From contig NZ_JAMYJR010000032.1 in the NCBI RefSeq assembly GCF_024137025.1, positions 173,613 through 237,612 on the forward strand: a stretch of 64,000 nucleotides of DNA, written 5' to 3'. The notes under the pieces are model-generated. The model did not search any database and was not told the origin of the DNA. It was given only the letters and a program-made list of their open reading frames with translations. The stretch comes from Paractinoplanes aksuensis (GTDB lineage: Bacteria; Actinomycetota; Actinomycetes; Mycobacteriales; Micromonosporaceae). Below, piece after piece: positions 31,967-40,934 of the stretch. Each line of letters begins with the position of its first letter. Position 1 is the stretch's first letter. The position numbers and the translations under genes are program-made.

Positions 31967-32920
31967 TCAGACGGCTCGGGCGATGCAGATGCGCGCGTTC
32001 AGGCGGGGCCCGGCCTCGTAGAACATGTACTGGACACCGCCGTCGGTGCCGAACGACGGGGCCGCGGCGCGGCCGTTGTCCGAGGCGGCGGGGGAGTAGA
32101 AGACGCCCAGGTGGTTCTCGCGGTCGAAGGCGTTGCCGACCTCGGTGATGCGCATCTTGCCGTCGTTGCCGTGGTAGGCCACGTACGTCGTGCCGTTGCG
32201 CGTCACCAGCGACGGGCCCGAGATGTCGGTCAGGCCGTCGGGCTCGGGGTTGACCAGCGCGCTCTGACTGAACTGCCACTGGTCCCAGCCGTTCGGGGAC
32301 CAGCCGTGATAGATGCGGCGTTTCCCGGCGAGCACCCCCATGTACACCATCACGTAGCGGCCGCTGTGAGCGAAGACCCGGGCGTACGAGGTCTCGGTCA
32401 GGCCGGGCACGAGCCGCGTACTCAGAATGGGAGTTTCGTCCCGGAAGTTGATGCCGTCGGACGAGCGTGCGACCCGGGTCGTCGTGTTCTCGCCGTGCCA
32501 GTACAGGTGGAACTGGCGGGTCTCCGGGATCCAGGTGACGTGGGGTGACGACACGTGCGAGACGGTGCCGCCGCCGGGCAGCACGTTGTCGATGATCGGG
32601 TTGCCGGGGTGCTCGGTGAACGGGCCGTTGAGCGAGTTGGCCCAGGCCACGCAGATGCCACCGGGCTTCTCGTGCGGGGCGTAGTAGAGGTAGTAGCGGC
32701 CGCGGGCCCCGCTGATCTTGTCGTAGACGCCGCGGATGCAGGGGAAGATGAACTCCCCGGTCGGGTTGTAGCGCAGCGGCAGCGTGAGCGCGTCGCGCAG
32801 GTAGCGGTAGGTGGGCAGGCCGGCCGGTCCGGCAGCCTTCGCCGCCTCCGGAAGGGCAACGCCCGAGATGCCGGCCGCGCCGACGACGGCGGCGCCGCGA
32901 AGCAGGGAACGTCGATCCAT
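31967..32920 (-). CDS. Tat-exported five-bladed beta-propeller glycosidase (GH43-like)
   Basis: The ATG at 32,920 opens MDRRSLLRGAAVVGAAG, a twin-arginine signal. The 317-residue protein then repeats beta-propeller blades (GRYYLYYAPHEKPGGICVAW, SPHVTWIPETRQFHLYWHG, GRYVMVYMGVLAGKRRIYHG, GTTYVAYHGNDGKMRI). This is the pattern of GH43/GH32/GH68-type enzymes acting on arabinose-, xylose- or fructose-containing glycans. It is divergent from a LacI operon, with LacI-type palindromes between them, so it is part of the same carbohydrate locus. Confidence 0.7.
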   Translation of the reverse strand: MDRRSLLRGAAVVGAAGISGVALPEAAKAAGPAGLPTYRYLRDALTLPLRYNPTGEFIFPCIRGVYDKISGARGRYYLYYAPHEKPGGICVAWANSLNGPFTEHPGNPIIDNVLPGGGTVSHVSSPHVTWIPETRQFHLYWHGENTTTRVARSSDGINFRDETPILSTRLVPGLTETSYARVFAHSGRYVMVYMGVLAGKRRIYHGWSPNGWDQWQFSQSALVNPEPDGLTDISGPSLVTRNGTTYVAYHGNDGKMRITEVGNAFDRENHLGVFYSPAASDNGRAAAPSFGTDGGVQYMFYEAGPRLNARICIARAV

Positions 32921-32997
32921 GGTGCGACCTCCAGGGGTGGGGGAAGCGGTGGGGACGCATCGAAGTTTCGCCATCGTTAACAACTGCGGTCAAGGTG

Positions 32998-33011
32998 CTA
33001 ATACCTATTAG
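32998..33011. promoter_or_regulatory. LacI-type operator 1
   Basis: CTAATACCTATTAG is a 14-bp palindrome (half-site CTAATA) in the divergent promoter region between the beta-propeller glycosidase and lacI genes. It is probably bound by the adjacent LacI protein. Confidence 0.6.
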
Positions 33012-33067
33012 TGCTGGAGATTCCTTGACGGCCGCTGATCACGTGGCCCACGATCGGTTCACGTTTG

Positions 33068-33081
33068 TTAATACGCATTAG
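33068..33081. promoter_or_regulatory. LacI-type operator 2
   Basis: TTAATACGCATTAG resembles operator 1 in half-site TAATAC/ATTAG. The two centres are 70 bp apart, allowing looping between divergent promoters. It lies just before the ribosome binding site of lacI (AGAGGAG, 33,091-33,097), suggesting autoregulation. Confidence 0.6.
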
Positions 33082-33106
33082 CGGCGTAACAGAGGAGACA
33101 TCCGAC

Positions 33107-34126
33107 GTGCCATCCAGCAACAGGCGGGTGACGCAGCAGGACATCGCCCGGATGACCGGCGTCAGTCAGACGACCGTGTCGATCGTGCTCAACGAGCGCG
33201 ACGACGCCGCCGTCCGCATCGCGCCGGAAACCCGGGAGCGGGTGTTGCAGGCGATCCGGCGTACGGGCTATGTGGCCGACCCGATCGCCCGCCGCCTGGC
33301 CGCGCAGCGCAACCGCTTCCTCGGCGTCTTCACCTACGAGCCCGTGTTCCCGGCCGGGCTGGGCGACTTCTACCACCCGTTCCTGGTCGGCATCGAGGAG
33401 TGCGCCGAGAGCATCGGCTGCGACCTGCTGCTGTTCACCAGCGCGCCGGTGATCGACGGCCGGCGCCGCATCTTCTCGCAGGACAACCGGCTGCGGCTGG
33501 CCGACGGCTGCATCCTGCTCGGTCGCTGGCTCGACCCGCAGGAGCTGTCCCGGCTGATCGCCGAGGGACAGGCGTTCGTCAGTGTCGGCCGCCGCGACGA
33601 CGCGGGCGGGCCGGTGCCCTATGTCGGCGCCGACTATCCGACGGCCACCGCGGCCCAGGTGCGCAAGGCCGCCGAGTTGGGGCACCGCAGGATCGCGTAC
33701 GTGGGGGAGGGCGCCGGGCCCGAGTCGCACGCCGACCGGTATCGGGGCTTCACGAGCGCCGTGGCCGAAGCCGGGATCACCGGAGTTCGGCTCCGGTACA
33801 CCGATGGCGTGCTCGATGACCTGCGCGAACAGGGCTGCACGGCGGTCTTCGTGGAGGAGTTCGCGGACGGCGCCGTGCTCGCGGCCGAGGCCGGGCGGCG
33901 GGGTCTGCGCGTACCGGAAGATCTGTCGTTCGTCGCTCTGGGTGACCCGACCCGGCCGGCCAGCACGGATCTCGACTTCACCGGCTATCGCATTCCGCGC
34001 CGCGCGATGGGATGGCAGGCGGTCGAGGTGCTGTCTGCGATCTTGGACGGTACGGGCGGAGAAACTCAACGCCTGCTGCCGTGCGAACCCGTGGCCGGCG
34101 CGACCCTGGCGGTGGCCCGTGCGTGA
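33107..34126 (+). CDS. LacI-family transcriptional regulator
   Basis: The GTG at 33,107 follows AGAGGAG. The 339-residue protein has a LacI HTH (VTQQDIARMTGVSQTTVSIVLNE), hinge helix (ARRLAAQRN) and a periplasmic-binding-protein-like sensor domain (GHRRIAYVGEG, PEDLSFVALGD). It most likely represses the FAD oxidoreductase/ABC operon and the divergent glycosidase through the two palindromes upstream, responding to an unidentified sugar. The stop overlaps the next start. Confidence 0.9.
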   Translation: MPSSNRRVTQQDIARMTGVSQTTVSIVLNERDDAAVRIAPETRERVLQAIRRTGYVADPIARRLAAQRNRFLGVFTYEPVFPAGLGDFYHPFLVGIEECAESIGCDLLLFTSAPVIDGRRRIFSQDNRLRLADGCILLGRWLDPQELSRLIAEGQAFVSVGRRDDAGGPVPYVGADYPTATAAQVRKAAELGHRRIAYVGEGAGPESHADRYRGFTSAVAEAGITGVRLRYTDGVLDDLREQGCTAVFVEEFADGAVLAAEAGRRGLRVPEDLSFVALGDPTRPASTDLDFTGYRIPRRAMGWQAVEVLSAILDGTGGETQRLLPCEPVAGATLAVARA

Positions 34127-35717
34127 ACTGCATGCGGACGTGGTCGTGATCGGCGGCGGCCTCGGGGGAGTGGCCGCGGCCCTGGCGGCGTTGCGGGCGG
34201 GCCGGTCGGTGCTGCTGACCGAGGAGTACGCCTGGCTCGGCGGGCAGTTGACCAGCCAGGCCGTCCCGCCTGACGAGCACAGCTGGGTCGAACAGTTCGG
34301 AGTCACCCGCAGCTACCGTGCGTTGCGCGACGGGATCCGTGACTACTACCGGTCGCACTTCCCGCTCACCGATCGTGCGCGCAACACCCGAGATCTCAAC
34401 CCGGGCGCCGGGCACGTCAGCCGGCTCTGCGCCGAGCCTCGGGTCGGCGTGGCCGTGATCGAGCAGATGCTCGGCCCGTACCGGGGGGCCGGCCGGCTCA
34501 CGGTGCTGCAACCGGCCGCACCGGTGCGGGCCGAGACCGAAGGCGACCGCGTGACCAGCGTGATCGTGCGGCACGCGGGCGAGGACGTCGTGCTCACCGG
34601 GCCGTACATCCTGGACGCGACCGAGACCGGCGCGCTGCTGCCGATGACCGGGGCCGAGTACGTGACCGGGGCCGAGTCGAATGCCGAGACCGGCGAGCCG
34701 AGCGCTCCGGCCACGGCCGATCCGGCCAACATGCAGGCGTTGTCGGTGTGCTTCGCGATCGATCATGTCGACGGCAACCACACGATCGACAAGCCCGGCG
34801 CGTACGGGTTCTGGCGCGACTACCAGCCGCCGTTCTGGGGCGCCCGCATGTTGTCGTGGCAGACGCCCAATCCTCGTACGCTCGAAACTTCGACCCGCTC
34901 GTTCACGCCGAACCCGGACGACGACCCGTGGTTGGTCGAGGCCGATCAGCGGGTCAACCCCGGTGACGGCAACCTGTGGACGTTCCGTCGCATCGCGGCC
35001 CGTCGCAACTTCACCGACGGTTTCTATCCGAGCGACATCTGCCTGGTGAACTGGCCGATGATCGACTACTTCGAGGAGCCGTACGTCGATGTTCCCGACC
35101 CGGCCGCGGTCGAGCGCGCGGCCCGGGAACTGTCCCACTCGGTGCTCTACTGGCTGCAGACCGAGGCGCCCCGCCCCGACGGCGGCACCGGCTGGCCCGG
35201 TCTTCGCCTGCGCGGCGACGTGACGGGTGGCCCGGACGGGCTCGCGATGGCCCCGTACGTGCGGGAAGGCCGTCGCATCCGGGCCGAGTACACGGTGGTC
35301 GAGCAGGATCTGTCGCTGCTCATCCGGGGCGACAAAGGCGCTGTGCCGTATCCGGATTCGGTCGGCGTCGGCATGTATCGCATCGACCTGCATCCATCGA
35401 CCGGTGGCGACAACTACATCGACGTCGCCTCGTGCCCGTTCGAAATCCCGCTCGGCGCGCTGATTCCGCAGCGGGTCGAGAACCTGCTGCCCGCCGGCAA
35501 GAACATCGGCACCACTCACATCACCAACGGCTCGTACCGGCTGCACCCCGTCGAATGGAACACGGGTGAGGTGGCCGGCGCGCTGGCCGCTTTCTGCCTC
35601 AATCGTTCGGTGTCGCCGCGGGCCGTACGCAACACCCCCGATCTGCTCGCTGAGTTCCAGCACCACCTGAGCGCCGACGGCGTCGAGCTGCGCTGGCCCG
35701 ACGTCAGCGGTTACTGA
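34119..35717 (+). CDS. FAD-dependent oxidoreductase of the carbohydrate locus
   Basis: A GTG at 34,119 overlaps the lacI stop. The 532-residue protein starts with ADVVVIGGGLGGVAAALAA, a dinucleotide-binding fold, followed by LLTEEYAWLGGQLTSQAVPP. It ends with an FAD-binding segment NLLPAGKNIGTTHITNGSYR. This is the FAD_oxidored (PF12831) pattern, enzymes found in glycan degradation loci. The exact reaction is unknown; it may oxidise a sugar unit before import or breakdown. It lacks a signal peptide, so it acts in the cytoplasm. Confidence 0.8.
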   Translation: MRELHADVVVIGGGLGGVAAALAALRAGRSVLLTEEYAWLGGQLTSQAVPPDEHSWVEQFGVTRSYRALRDGIRDYYRSHFPLTDRARNTRDLNPGAGHVSRLCAEPRVGVAVIEQMLGPYRGAGRLTVLQPAAPVRAETEGDRVTSVIVRHAGEDVVLTGPYILDATETGALLPMTGAEYVTGAESNAETGEPSAPATADPANMQALSVCFAIDHVDGNHTIDKPGAYGFWRDYQPPFWGARMLSWQTPNPRTLETSTRSFTPNPDDDPWLVEADQRVNPGDGNLWTFRRIAARRNFTDGFYPSDICLVNWPMIDYFEEPYVDVPDPAAVERAARELSHSVLYWLQTEAPRPDGGTGWPGLRLRGDVTGGPDGLAMAPYVREGRRIRAEYTVVEQDLSLLIRGDKGAVPYPDSVGVGMYRIDLHPSTGGDNYIDVASCPFEIPLGALIPQRVENLLPAGKNIGTTHITNGSYRLHPVEWNTGEVAGALAAFCLNRSVSPRAVRNTPDLLAEFQHHLSADGVELRWPDVSGY

Positions 35718-35733
35718 GAGAGGAACCCCCGAT

Positions 35734-36975
35734 ATGAGAAAGACCGTTGCCGTAGCCGCCACCGTCGCCCTGTTCGGCGCCCTGACCGCGTGCGGGGGAG
35801 GCGAAGCGGAATCGGGCGGCCCGGTCACCCTGCGGATGACGACCTGGTCGGCCAACCCGGACCACGTCAAACTGTTCGACGCGATCGCCGCCGAATACAA
35901 GACGACCCATCCCGACGTCACCGTGAAGTTCGACGCGTTGCCGTTCGAGAACTACACGACCACCGTCACGACGCAGATCGCCGGCGGTAACGCGCCCGAC
36001 ATCGCCTGGATTCTCGAGGGCGCTGCGCCCGACTTCGTGGCGTCCGGCGCATTGACGCCGCTCGACGACAGCATCGAGGACGCGGCCGACCTCGCGCCCA
36101 CTGCCACCGCGTTGTGGAAGCAGGACGGCAAGCTCATGGGCTACCCGTTCTCGACCTCACCGTTCGGTGTCTTCGTCAACACCGACCTGCTGAAGAAGGC
36201 CGGTCAGACGCTGCCCACCGGCGACCAATGGACGTGGGACAACGCGAGCAAGGTGGCCGCCGCGACGGCCGCCAAGACCGGCAAACAGGGCCTGGTCGTC
36301 CGCGATTTCGACTACAAGGACTGGACGAACCTGGCCACCGTTTTCCGCGGCTGGGGCGCCGAGGCCTGGACCGCCGACGGCAAGACGTGTGGCTTCGACC
36401 AGCCGCCGATGGTCGACGCGATGACGTTCCTGCACAAGGCCATCTTCACCGACAAGGCACTGCCCGCCCCCGGTGTGGCCGCGGACTTCTTCGCCGGTGA
36501 ATCGGCCATGACCATCGCGCAGATCTCGCGGGCGTCGCTGCTGAAAGAAGACGGATTCGGCTGGACGCTCGTGCCGCTGCCGGCCGGCCCGTCGGGTTCC
36601 TATGCGGTCATCGGCCAGGGCGGGATCGGTGTTCTGAAGAAGGGCAAGAACGCGGCGGCGGCCCAGGAGTTCGTCAAGTTCTTCACCAGCCCGGCCAATT
36701 CCGCCAAGCTGGCGCAGTTCTTCCCGCCGCCCCGCCAGTCGCAGCTCAACGCGGACACGCTGGCCAAGGCCAACCCACTGCTGAAGCCCGAGCAATTGCA
36801 GGACGTCGTGATCGACGGCATCGAGAATGGCGTCGTGAAGCCGAGCCACGCCGGGAGTGCCGAGATCAACCAGGCCGTACGCTCCGGTCTCGACCCGCTG
36901 TGGAAGCCGGGCGCCGACGTCACGGGCGTGTTGAAGGGCGTGTGCACGGCCATCAACCCGCTGCTCGCCAAGTGA
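35734..36975 (+). CDS. ABC sugar transporter, extracellular substrate-binding lipoprotein
   Basis: The 413-residue protein has a lipobox LTAC at Cys20 and an SBP_bac_1-type fold (LRMTTWSANPDHVKLFDAIA, TTQIAGGNAPDIAWILEGA). It binds an oligo- or monosaccharide outside the membrane. It is followed by two permeases with a 4-bp overlap; no ABC ATPase is present, so a shared MsiK-like ATPase is likely used, as in Streptomyces sugar importers. Confidence 0.92.
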   Translation: MRKTVAVAATVALFGALTACGGGEAESGGPVTLRMTTWSANPDHVKLFDAIAAEYKTTHPDVTVKFDALPFENYTTTVTTQIAGGNAPDIAWILEGAAPDFVASGALTPLDDSIEDAADLAPTATALWKQDGKLMGYPFSTSPFGVFVNTDLLKKAGQTLPTGDQWTWDNASKVAAATAAKTGKQGLVVRDFDYKDWTNLATVFRGWGAEAWTADGKTCGFDQPPMVDAMTFLHKAIFTDKALPAPGVAADFFAGESAMTIAQISRASLLKEDGFGWTLVPLPAGPSGSYAVIGQGGIGVLKKGKNAAAAQEFVKFFTSPANSAKLAQFFPPPRQSQLNADTLAKANPLLKPEQLQDVVIDGIENGVVKPSHAGSAEINQAVRSGLDPLWKPGADVTGVLKGVCTAINPLLAK

Positions 36976-37868
36976 CCGCTCCATCTTTCTGGACTACCAG
37001 GCGGCGAGACCAGCTGACGGCGTACGTCTTCATCACCCCCGCTTTGTTCGGGGCGGTGGCCTTCGTATTCCTGCCGTTGGTCCTCGTCGTCTGGTACAGC
37101 CTGCACGAATGGAACGTGCTGGCCGACAGCTTCAATTTCGTGGGTGCGGAGAACTACCAGAAACTGGCCGACGACCCGAACTTCCCGGCCGTGCTGCGGG
37201 CCACCGCCTTCTTCTCGATCGGCCTGGTCGTACTCAATCTGGGCCTGGCCCTGCTGCTGGCCGTGCTGCTCAACCAGAAACTGCGCGGCACCACGTTCTT
37301 CCGGGTGCTGTTCTTCTCGCCGGTGGTCGTGTCGCTGCTCGCGTGGACGATCGTGTGGGGCTTCCTGCTGCAGGACAACGGCGGCATCAACGGTCTGCTC
37401 GACGCCGTGGGAATCGACGGCCCGAACTGGCTGCGCTCGGGCGGAACGGCGATGGCCTCGGTCGTCATCGTGCAGGTGTTCAAGAACGTCGGCCTCAACA
37501 TGGTGCTTTTCCTGGCCGCTTTGCAAGGCGTTCCCCAAGACCTGTACGAGGCCGCCCGCACCGACGGCGCCAGCCCGTGGACCATTTTCCGCCGCATCAC
37601 GCTGCCGCTGATCAGCCCCACGATCCTGCTCACGTCCATCATCACGGTGGTCGGCTCATTGCAGGTGTTCGCGCAGATCAGCGTGCTCACCCAGGGCGGC
37701 CCCGGCACGTCGACCACGGTGCTGGTCTATTACCTGTACCAGCAGGCGTTCCAATTCCACGCCTTCGGCTACGGCGCCACGCTGTCGGTCGTGCTCTTCC
37801 TCATCGTCCTGGCCCTGACCGTTCTGCAATGGCAGATGCGCAAGAGGTGGGTCTTCCATGAGCACTAG
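36972..37868 (+). CDS. ABC sugar transporter permease 1
   Basis: The GTG at 36,972 overlaps the upstream stop. The 298-residue protein has six hydrophobic segments and the EAA loop LYEAARTDGASPWTIFRRI that contacts the ATPase. The N-terminus (TTRRRDQLTAYVFITPALFG) is typical of MalF/UgpA-type permeases. It pairs with the next gene. Confidence 0.92.
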   Translation: MTAPSFWTTRRRDQLTAYVFITPALFGAVAFVFLPLVLVVWYSLHEWNVLADSFNFVGAENYQKLADDPNFPAVLRATAFFSIGLVVLNLGLALLLAVLLNQKLRGTTFFRVLFFSPVVVSLLAWTIVWGFLLQDNGGINGLLDAVGIDGPNWLRSGGTAMASVVIVQVFKNVGLNMVLFLAALQGVPQDLYEAARTDGASPWTIFRRITLPLISPTILLTSIITVVGSLQVFAQISVLTQGGPGTSTTVLVYYLYQQAFQFHAFGYGATLSVVLFLIVLALTVLQWQMRKRWVFHEH

Positions 37869-38682
37869 AACCAAAGTCTTTCTGTACGGGATCCTGCTCG
37901 TGCTCTGCGTGCCGTTCGTCTTCCCCACGTGGTGGATGATCACCAGCTCGTTCAAACCGAACGCCGAGATCTTCTCCCCGTCGCTGTGGCCGTCGTCGTG
38001 GAGCTTCGAACCGTGGCGCCAGGTCTTCACGATGCAGCCGTTCGCCCAGCAGTACTTCAACAGCGCGTACATCGCTGTGGTCGTCACGTTGGGCACTCTG
38101 GTGGTGGCGTCGATGGCCGGCTACGCGTTCGCCCGCATCCGTTTCCGCGGTCAGAACGCTCTGTTCCTGCTGGTGCTGACCGGCCTGCTCATCCCGAGCG
38201 AGGTGACGATCGTCCCGCTGTTCCGCATCTTCAACAGCCTGGGTCTGGTCGACACGCACTGGCCCCTGATCCTGGTGCCGATGCTGGGCCCGCCGAGCGT
38301 GCTGGCCACCTTCATCATGCGGCAGTTCTTCATCACCCTGCCCGGCGAACTCGAGGAGGCCGCCCGCATGGACGGCCTCGGCCGCCCCGCCATCTTCCGC
38401 AAGATCGCGCTGCCGCTGGCCCGTCCGGCACTGGGCGCCGTGGCCATCTTCACTTTCCTGCACAGCTGGAACCTGTACCTGGAACCGGTCGTCTACATCT
38501 CGTCCCGCACGAAATACACGCTGCCCCAGGCCCTCACCCAGTTCACCGACGCTTACCAGGGCCAACTCTGGAACGTCCAGCTGTCGGCCGCCTCCATGAC
38601 CGCCATCCCCGTCCTGATCGTCTTCGTCCTGGCCCAGCGCCAGTTCATCGAGGGTCTCGCCCACACCGGCCTCAAAGGCTGA
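37858..38682 (+). CDS. ABC sugar transporter permease 2
   Basis: The 274-residue protein has six hydrophobic segments and the EAA loop EEAARMDGLGRPAIFRKIAL, matching MalG/UgpE permeases. It overlaps permease 1 by 11 bp and is the last gene of the LacI-controlled operon. Confidence 0.92.
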   Translation: MSTRTKVFLYGILLVLCVPFVFPTWWMITSSFKPNAEIFSPSLWPSSWSFEPWRQVFTMQPFAQQYFNSAYIAVVVTLGTLVVASMAGYAFARIRFRGQNALFLLVLTGLLIPSEVTIVPLFRIFNSLGLVDTHWPLILVPMLGPPSVLATFIMRQFFITLPGELEEAARMDGLGRPAIFRKIALPLARPALGAVAIFTFLHSWNLYLEPVVYISSRTKYTLPQALTQFTDAYQGQLWNVQLSAASMTAIPVLIVFVLAQRQFIEGLAHTGLKG

Positions 38683-38728
38683 CGGTCCGCGGCCACCTTT
38701 GAGGTACTCCAGGGCGTAGGTAATACCC

Positions 38729-39223
38729 GTGGGACATGCTGACGAGGAGGTCGCGGCCTTCGTCCGGGCGCGATACGGGTCGCTCCTCCGGACCGCTTTC
38801 CTGTTGTGCGGCGACAGGGGCAAAGCCGAAGACCTGGTCCAGACGGCGCTGGCCAAGACGGTCGTGGCGTGGGCCCGGCTGCGCGGCGCGGACGGCGTCG
38901 ATCACTACGTGCACCGGATTCTGGTCAACACGTATCTGAGCTCGCGGCGCCGCCGGTCCTGGTGGGAACAGCCCCTGAGCCGGGTGGCGGAAGGCCGGGC
39001 CCGGGACGAGTACGTCGGGGTGGAGCAGCGCGACTGGCTCCGCCGGGCGCTGGACGGACTCCCGGCCCGGCAGCGCGCCGCCGTCGTCCTGCGCTACTAC
39101 GAGGATCTGTCCGAGCAGGACGCGGCGCTCGCGCTGGGTTGCTCGGTGGGCACGGTCAAGAGTCTTTCGTCGAGGGGCCTGCGAACTCTGCGGGAGCAGT
39201 GGGCCGAGGTGAGTCATGCCTAG
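38729..39223 (+). CDS. SigE-family ECF RNA polymerase sigma factor
   Basis: The GTG at 38,729 begins a 164-residue ECF sigma factor. Region 2 is in residues 7-62 (RARYGSLLRTAFLLCGDRGK, LVQTALAKTVVAW) and region 4 at about 108-158 (LPARQRAAVVLRYYEDLSEQ, then ALGCSVGTVKSLSSRGL). It belongs to the actinobacterial SigE/SigL group (TIGR02983). It overlaps the next gene by 8 bp, and that protein is the likely regulator or anti-sigma factor. Confidence 0.85.
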   Translation: MGHADEEVAAFVRARYGSLLRTAFLLCGDRGKAEDLVQTALAKTVVAWARLRGADGVDHYVHRILVNTYLSSRRRRSWWEQPLSRVAEGRARDEYVGVEQRDWLRRALDGLPARQRAAVVLRYYEDLSEQDAALALGCSVGTVKSLSSRGLRTLREQWAEVSHA

Positions 39224-40478
39224 TCCGAGCGAAGTGCGCGAAGTCCTGTCCGAACTGGCCGAGCCGGTCGTCCCCGCCGAGGGCTACGAGGACCGGATCA
39301 TGCGCCGGGCCCGCCGGATCCGTGGCCGTCGGCGAATCGTCAGCGGTGCGGCGGCCGTGGTGTGTGTGGCGGTGCTGGCGACGATGTTCCGGTTCGTCGC
39401 GGTCGGTCCCGCGCCGGAGTTGGCCGCGGTGGCCCCCGACGGTCCGTTCCTGGGCTGGGGTGCTGTGGGCGACGTGGACCCCGGCCTGGTGCAGGAGGCG
39501 ACGGAGGTCTGGGACCGTGCTGGTCCCCACACCGGCGTCCGCACTCTGGTGGCGACGCGGGATGTGCAGTTGCGTTCGGTGGTCGTGCTTCAGGGCTACG
39601 ACAGCCGGGGCCTACCGCGGCTGGCGTTCTTCACCAGCGACCAGAGCGCGGCCGACGCCCTGCGGCTGCGGGCCGACCGGCCGGCCCCCGACCCGGTGCG
39701 GACCCGGGTGGTCAGCCTGGTCAGTCCCCGGCTGACCGGGCCGACCGGAACGGTCAGCACGGACGGTTGGGGCAGCTTCGCCATCGTCGTTGCGATGCCG
39801 GGCGTCTTCGCCTTGCGCTTGCTGAACACCACGATCGACGTGCAGATGTTCGGAAATCCCGACGGACCCACCAGCCGCTTGGCGGTGCAGAACCTCCCGC
39901 TGGCCGGGACCGCGCAGACGACCACCATCGCCGGCTTCATCAAAGCGGACCGACCATTGGCCCGCGCGACGAAGGTGTTCGAGGTACCCGGCGAAGGCGG
40001 CGCGATCGGCGACGTACGGGCCGTGCCGGCCGAGGTGGTCGGCCGGGCCGACCAGCAGCTCACCGTCGCATTCCCGAAGGACCGGCCGGTACGGCTGGGT
40101 CAGCTCGCTGTCGTGACCGAAGGGCTGGTCGGCCGCGTGACGACGGTCGACGCCGCCCGCGGCGAGGCCACGATCGACCTGGTCACGAGCGCCAGTTTCA
40201 CCGGCACGGTCTACAGCAACATCAGCAATGTGCCCGGCACTGTACGCGGCACCGGCGGAAAACTGGTCATGGAGGACCTCCCGGCCGACGGCGACCTCTA
40301 CGGGACCAACCGCATCCTGATGCCCGACCCGTCCCAGCCGAACGACCAGGTCGGCGCCATCACGATCGGCCGGGCCACCACCGACAAACCCGCGAACGCC
40401 ACGACGGTCGAACTCACGCCGACGGCCGACCTGGCCCACCTCGAGAACCTGTCAATCATGACGCCGCCCACCGACTGA
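39216..40478 (+). CDS. Sigma-factor-linked membrane protein with MreC-like beta domain
   Basis: The 420-residue protein has an N-terminal cytoplasmic region (about 1-40), one transmembrane helix (IVSGAAAVVCVAVLATMF, about 41-58) and a long extracytoplasmic part. The C-terminal region contains VTEGLVGRVTTVDAARGEAT followed by VRGTGGKLVMEDL and GAITIGRAT. That order of short beta motifs resembles the MreC cell-shape protein (GLVGRV ... G.G ... L ... iG.V). The arrangement of sigma factor plus membrane protein suggests an anti-sigma role with an envelope sensor. The MreC resemblance is by eye. Confidence 0.6.
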   Translation: MPSPSEVREVLSELAEPVVPAEGYEDRIMRRARRIRGRRRIVSGAAAVVCVAVLATMFRFVAVGPAPELAAVAPDGPFLGWGAVGDVDPGLVQEATEVWDRAGPHTGVRTLVATRDVQLRSVVVLQGYDSRGLPRLAFFTSDQSAADALRLRADRPAPDPVRTRVVSLVSPRLTGPTGTVSTDGWGSFAIVVAMPGVFALRLLNTTIDVQMFGNPDGPTSRLAVQNLPLAGTAQTTTIAGFIKADRPLARATKVFEVPGEGGAIGDVRAVPAEVVGRADQQLTVAFPKDRPVRLGQLAVVTEGLVGRVTTVDAARGEATIDLVTSASFTGTVYSNISNVPGTVRGTGGKLVMEDLPADGDLYGTNRILMPDPSQPNDQVGAITIGRATTDKPANATTVELTPTADLAHLENLSIMTPPTD

Positions 40479-40481
40479 GTC

Positions 40482-40527
40482 GGGCGACGGACGAGTGGGC
40501 CGGTACGCCGGATTCTGTCCCGGCGGC
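40482..40527 (-). repeat. 46-bp inverted repeat, copy 1 (3' end of rnpB)
   Basis: The last 46 bases of RNase P RNA (starting GCCGCCGGGACAGAATCC in the RNA sense and ending in CGTCCGTCGCCC) recur exactly at 44,647-44,692 in the opposite orientation. The two copies face outward, 4.1 kb apart. Confidence 0.85.
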
Positions 40528-40900
40528 CCGAGGGCCGCCATGGGCGGTCATCCATCTCGGCCGGCCGTTGCCGGCTCGGCTCTTGCGGCCTACCCGCAAG
40601 CTCGGGCGAGCAGCCCTCGAACGCTTGCGCCGGCCACCGCTTCGCAGCCGTGGCCTTGCTTGGCCTTGCTCCGGGTGGGGTTTACCTAGCCACCCCGGTC
40701 GCCCGGGGTGCTGGTGAGCTCTTACCTCACCGTTTCACCCTTACCGGCCTCGAGGGCCGGCGGTCTGTTCTCTGTGGCACTGTCCCGCGGGTCACCCCGG
40801 GTTGCCGTTAACAACCACCCTGCTCTGCGGAGTCCGGACGTTCCTCGGCGACACCCCGGAGGGCGCCGACGCGACCGCCTGGCCTACTCGTCCGTCGCCC
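40482..40900 (-). ncRNA. rnpB: RNase P RNA (bacterial class A)
   Basis: On the minus strand the RNA begins GGGCGACGGACGAGTAGGCC and ends ACTCGTCCGTCGCCC; these termini pair as a 15-bp P1 helix. The universal core elements GAGGAACGTCCGGACTCC, ACAGAGAACAGA, GGGTGAAACGGTGAGGTAAG, GCTTGCGGGTAGG, AGATGGATGACCGCC and GGGACAGAATCCGGCGTAC are all present in order. Length is about 419 bases. The catalytic RNA matures tRNA 5' ends. A possible -10 box TAGACT lies just upstream (40,905-40,910). Its 5' end is only 34 bp from the divergent transporter gene. Confidence 0.95.
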
Positions 40901-40934
40901 CGACAGTCTACGTCCCCGTAGATTCGACCTCACC

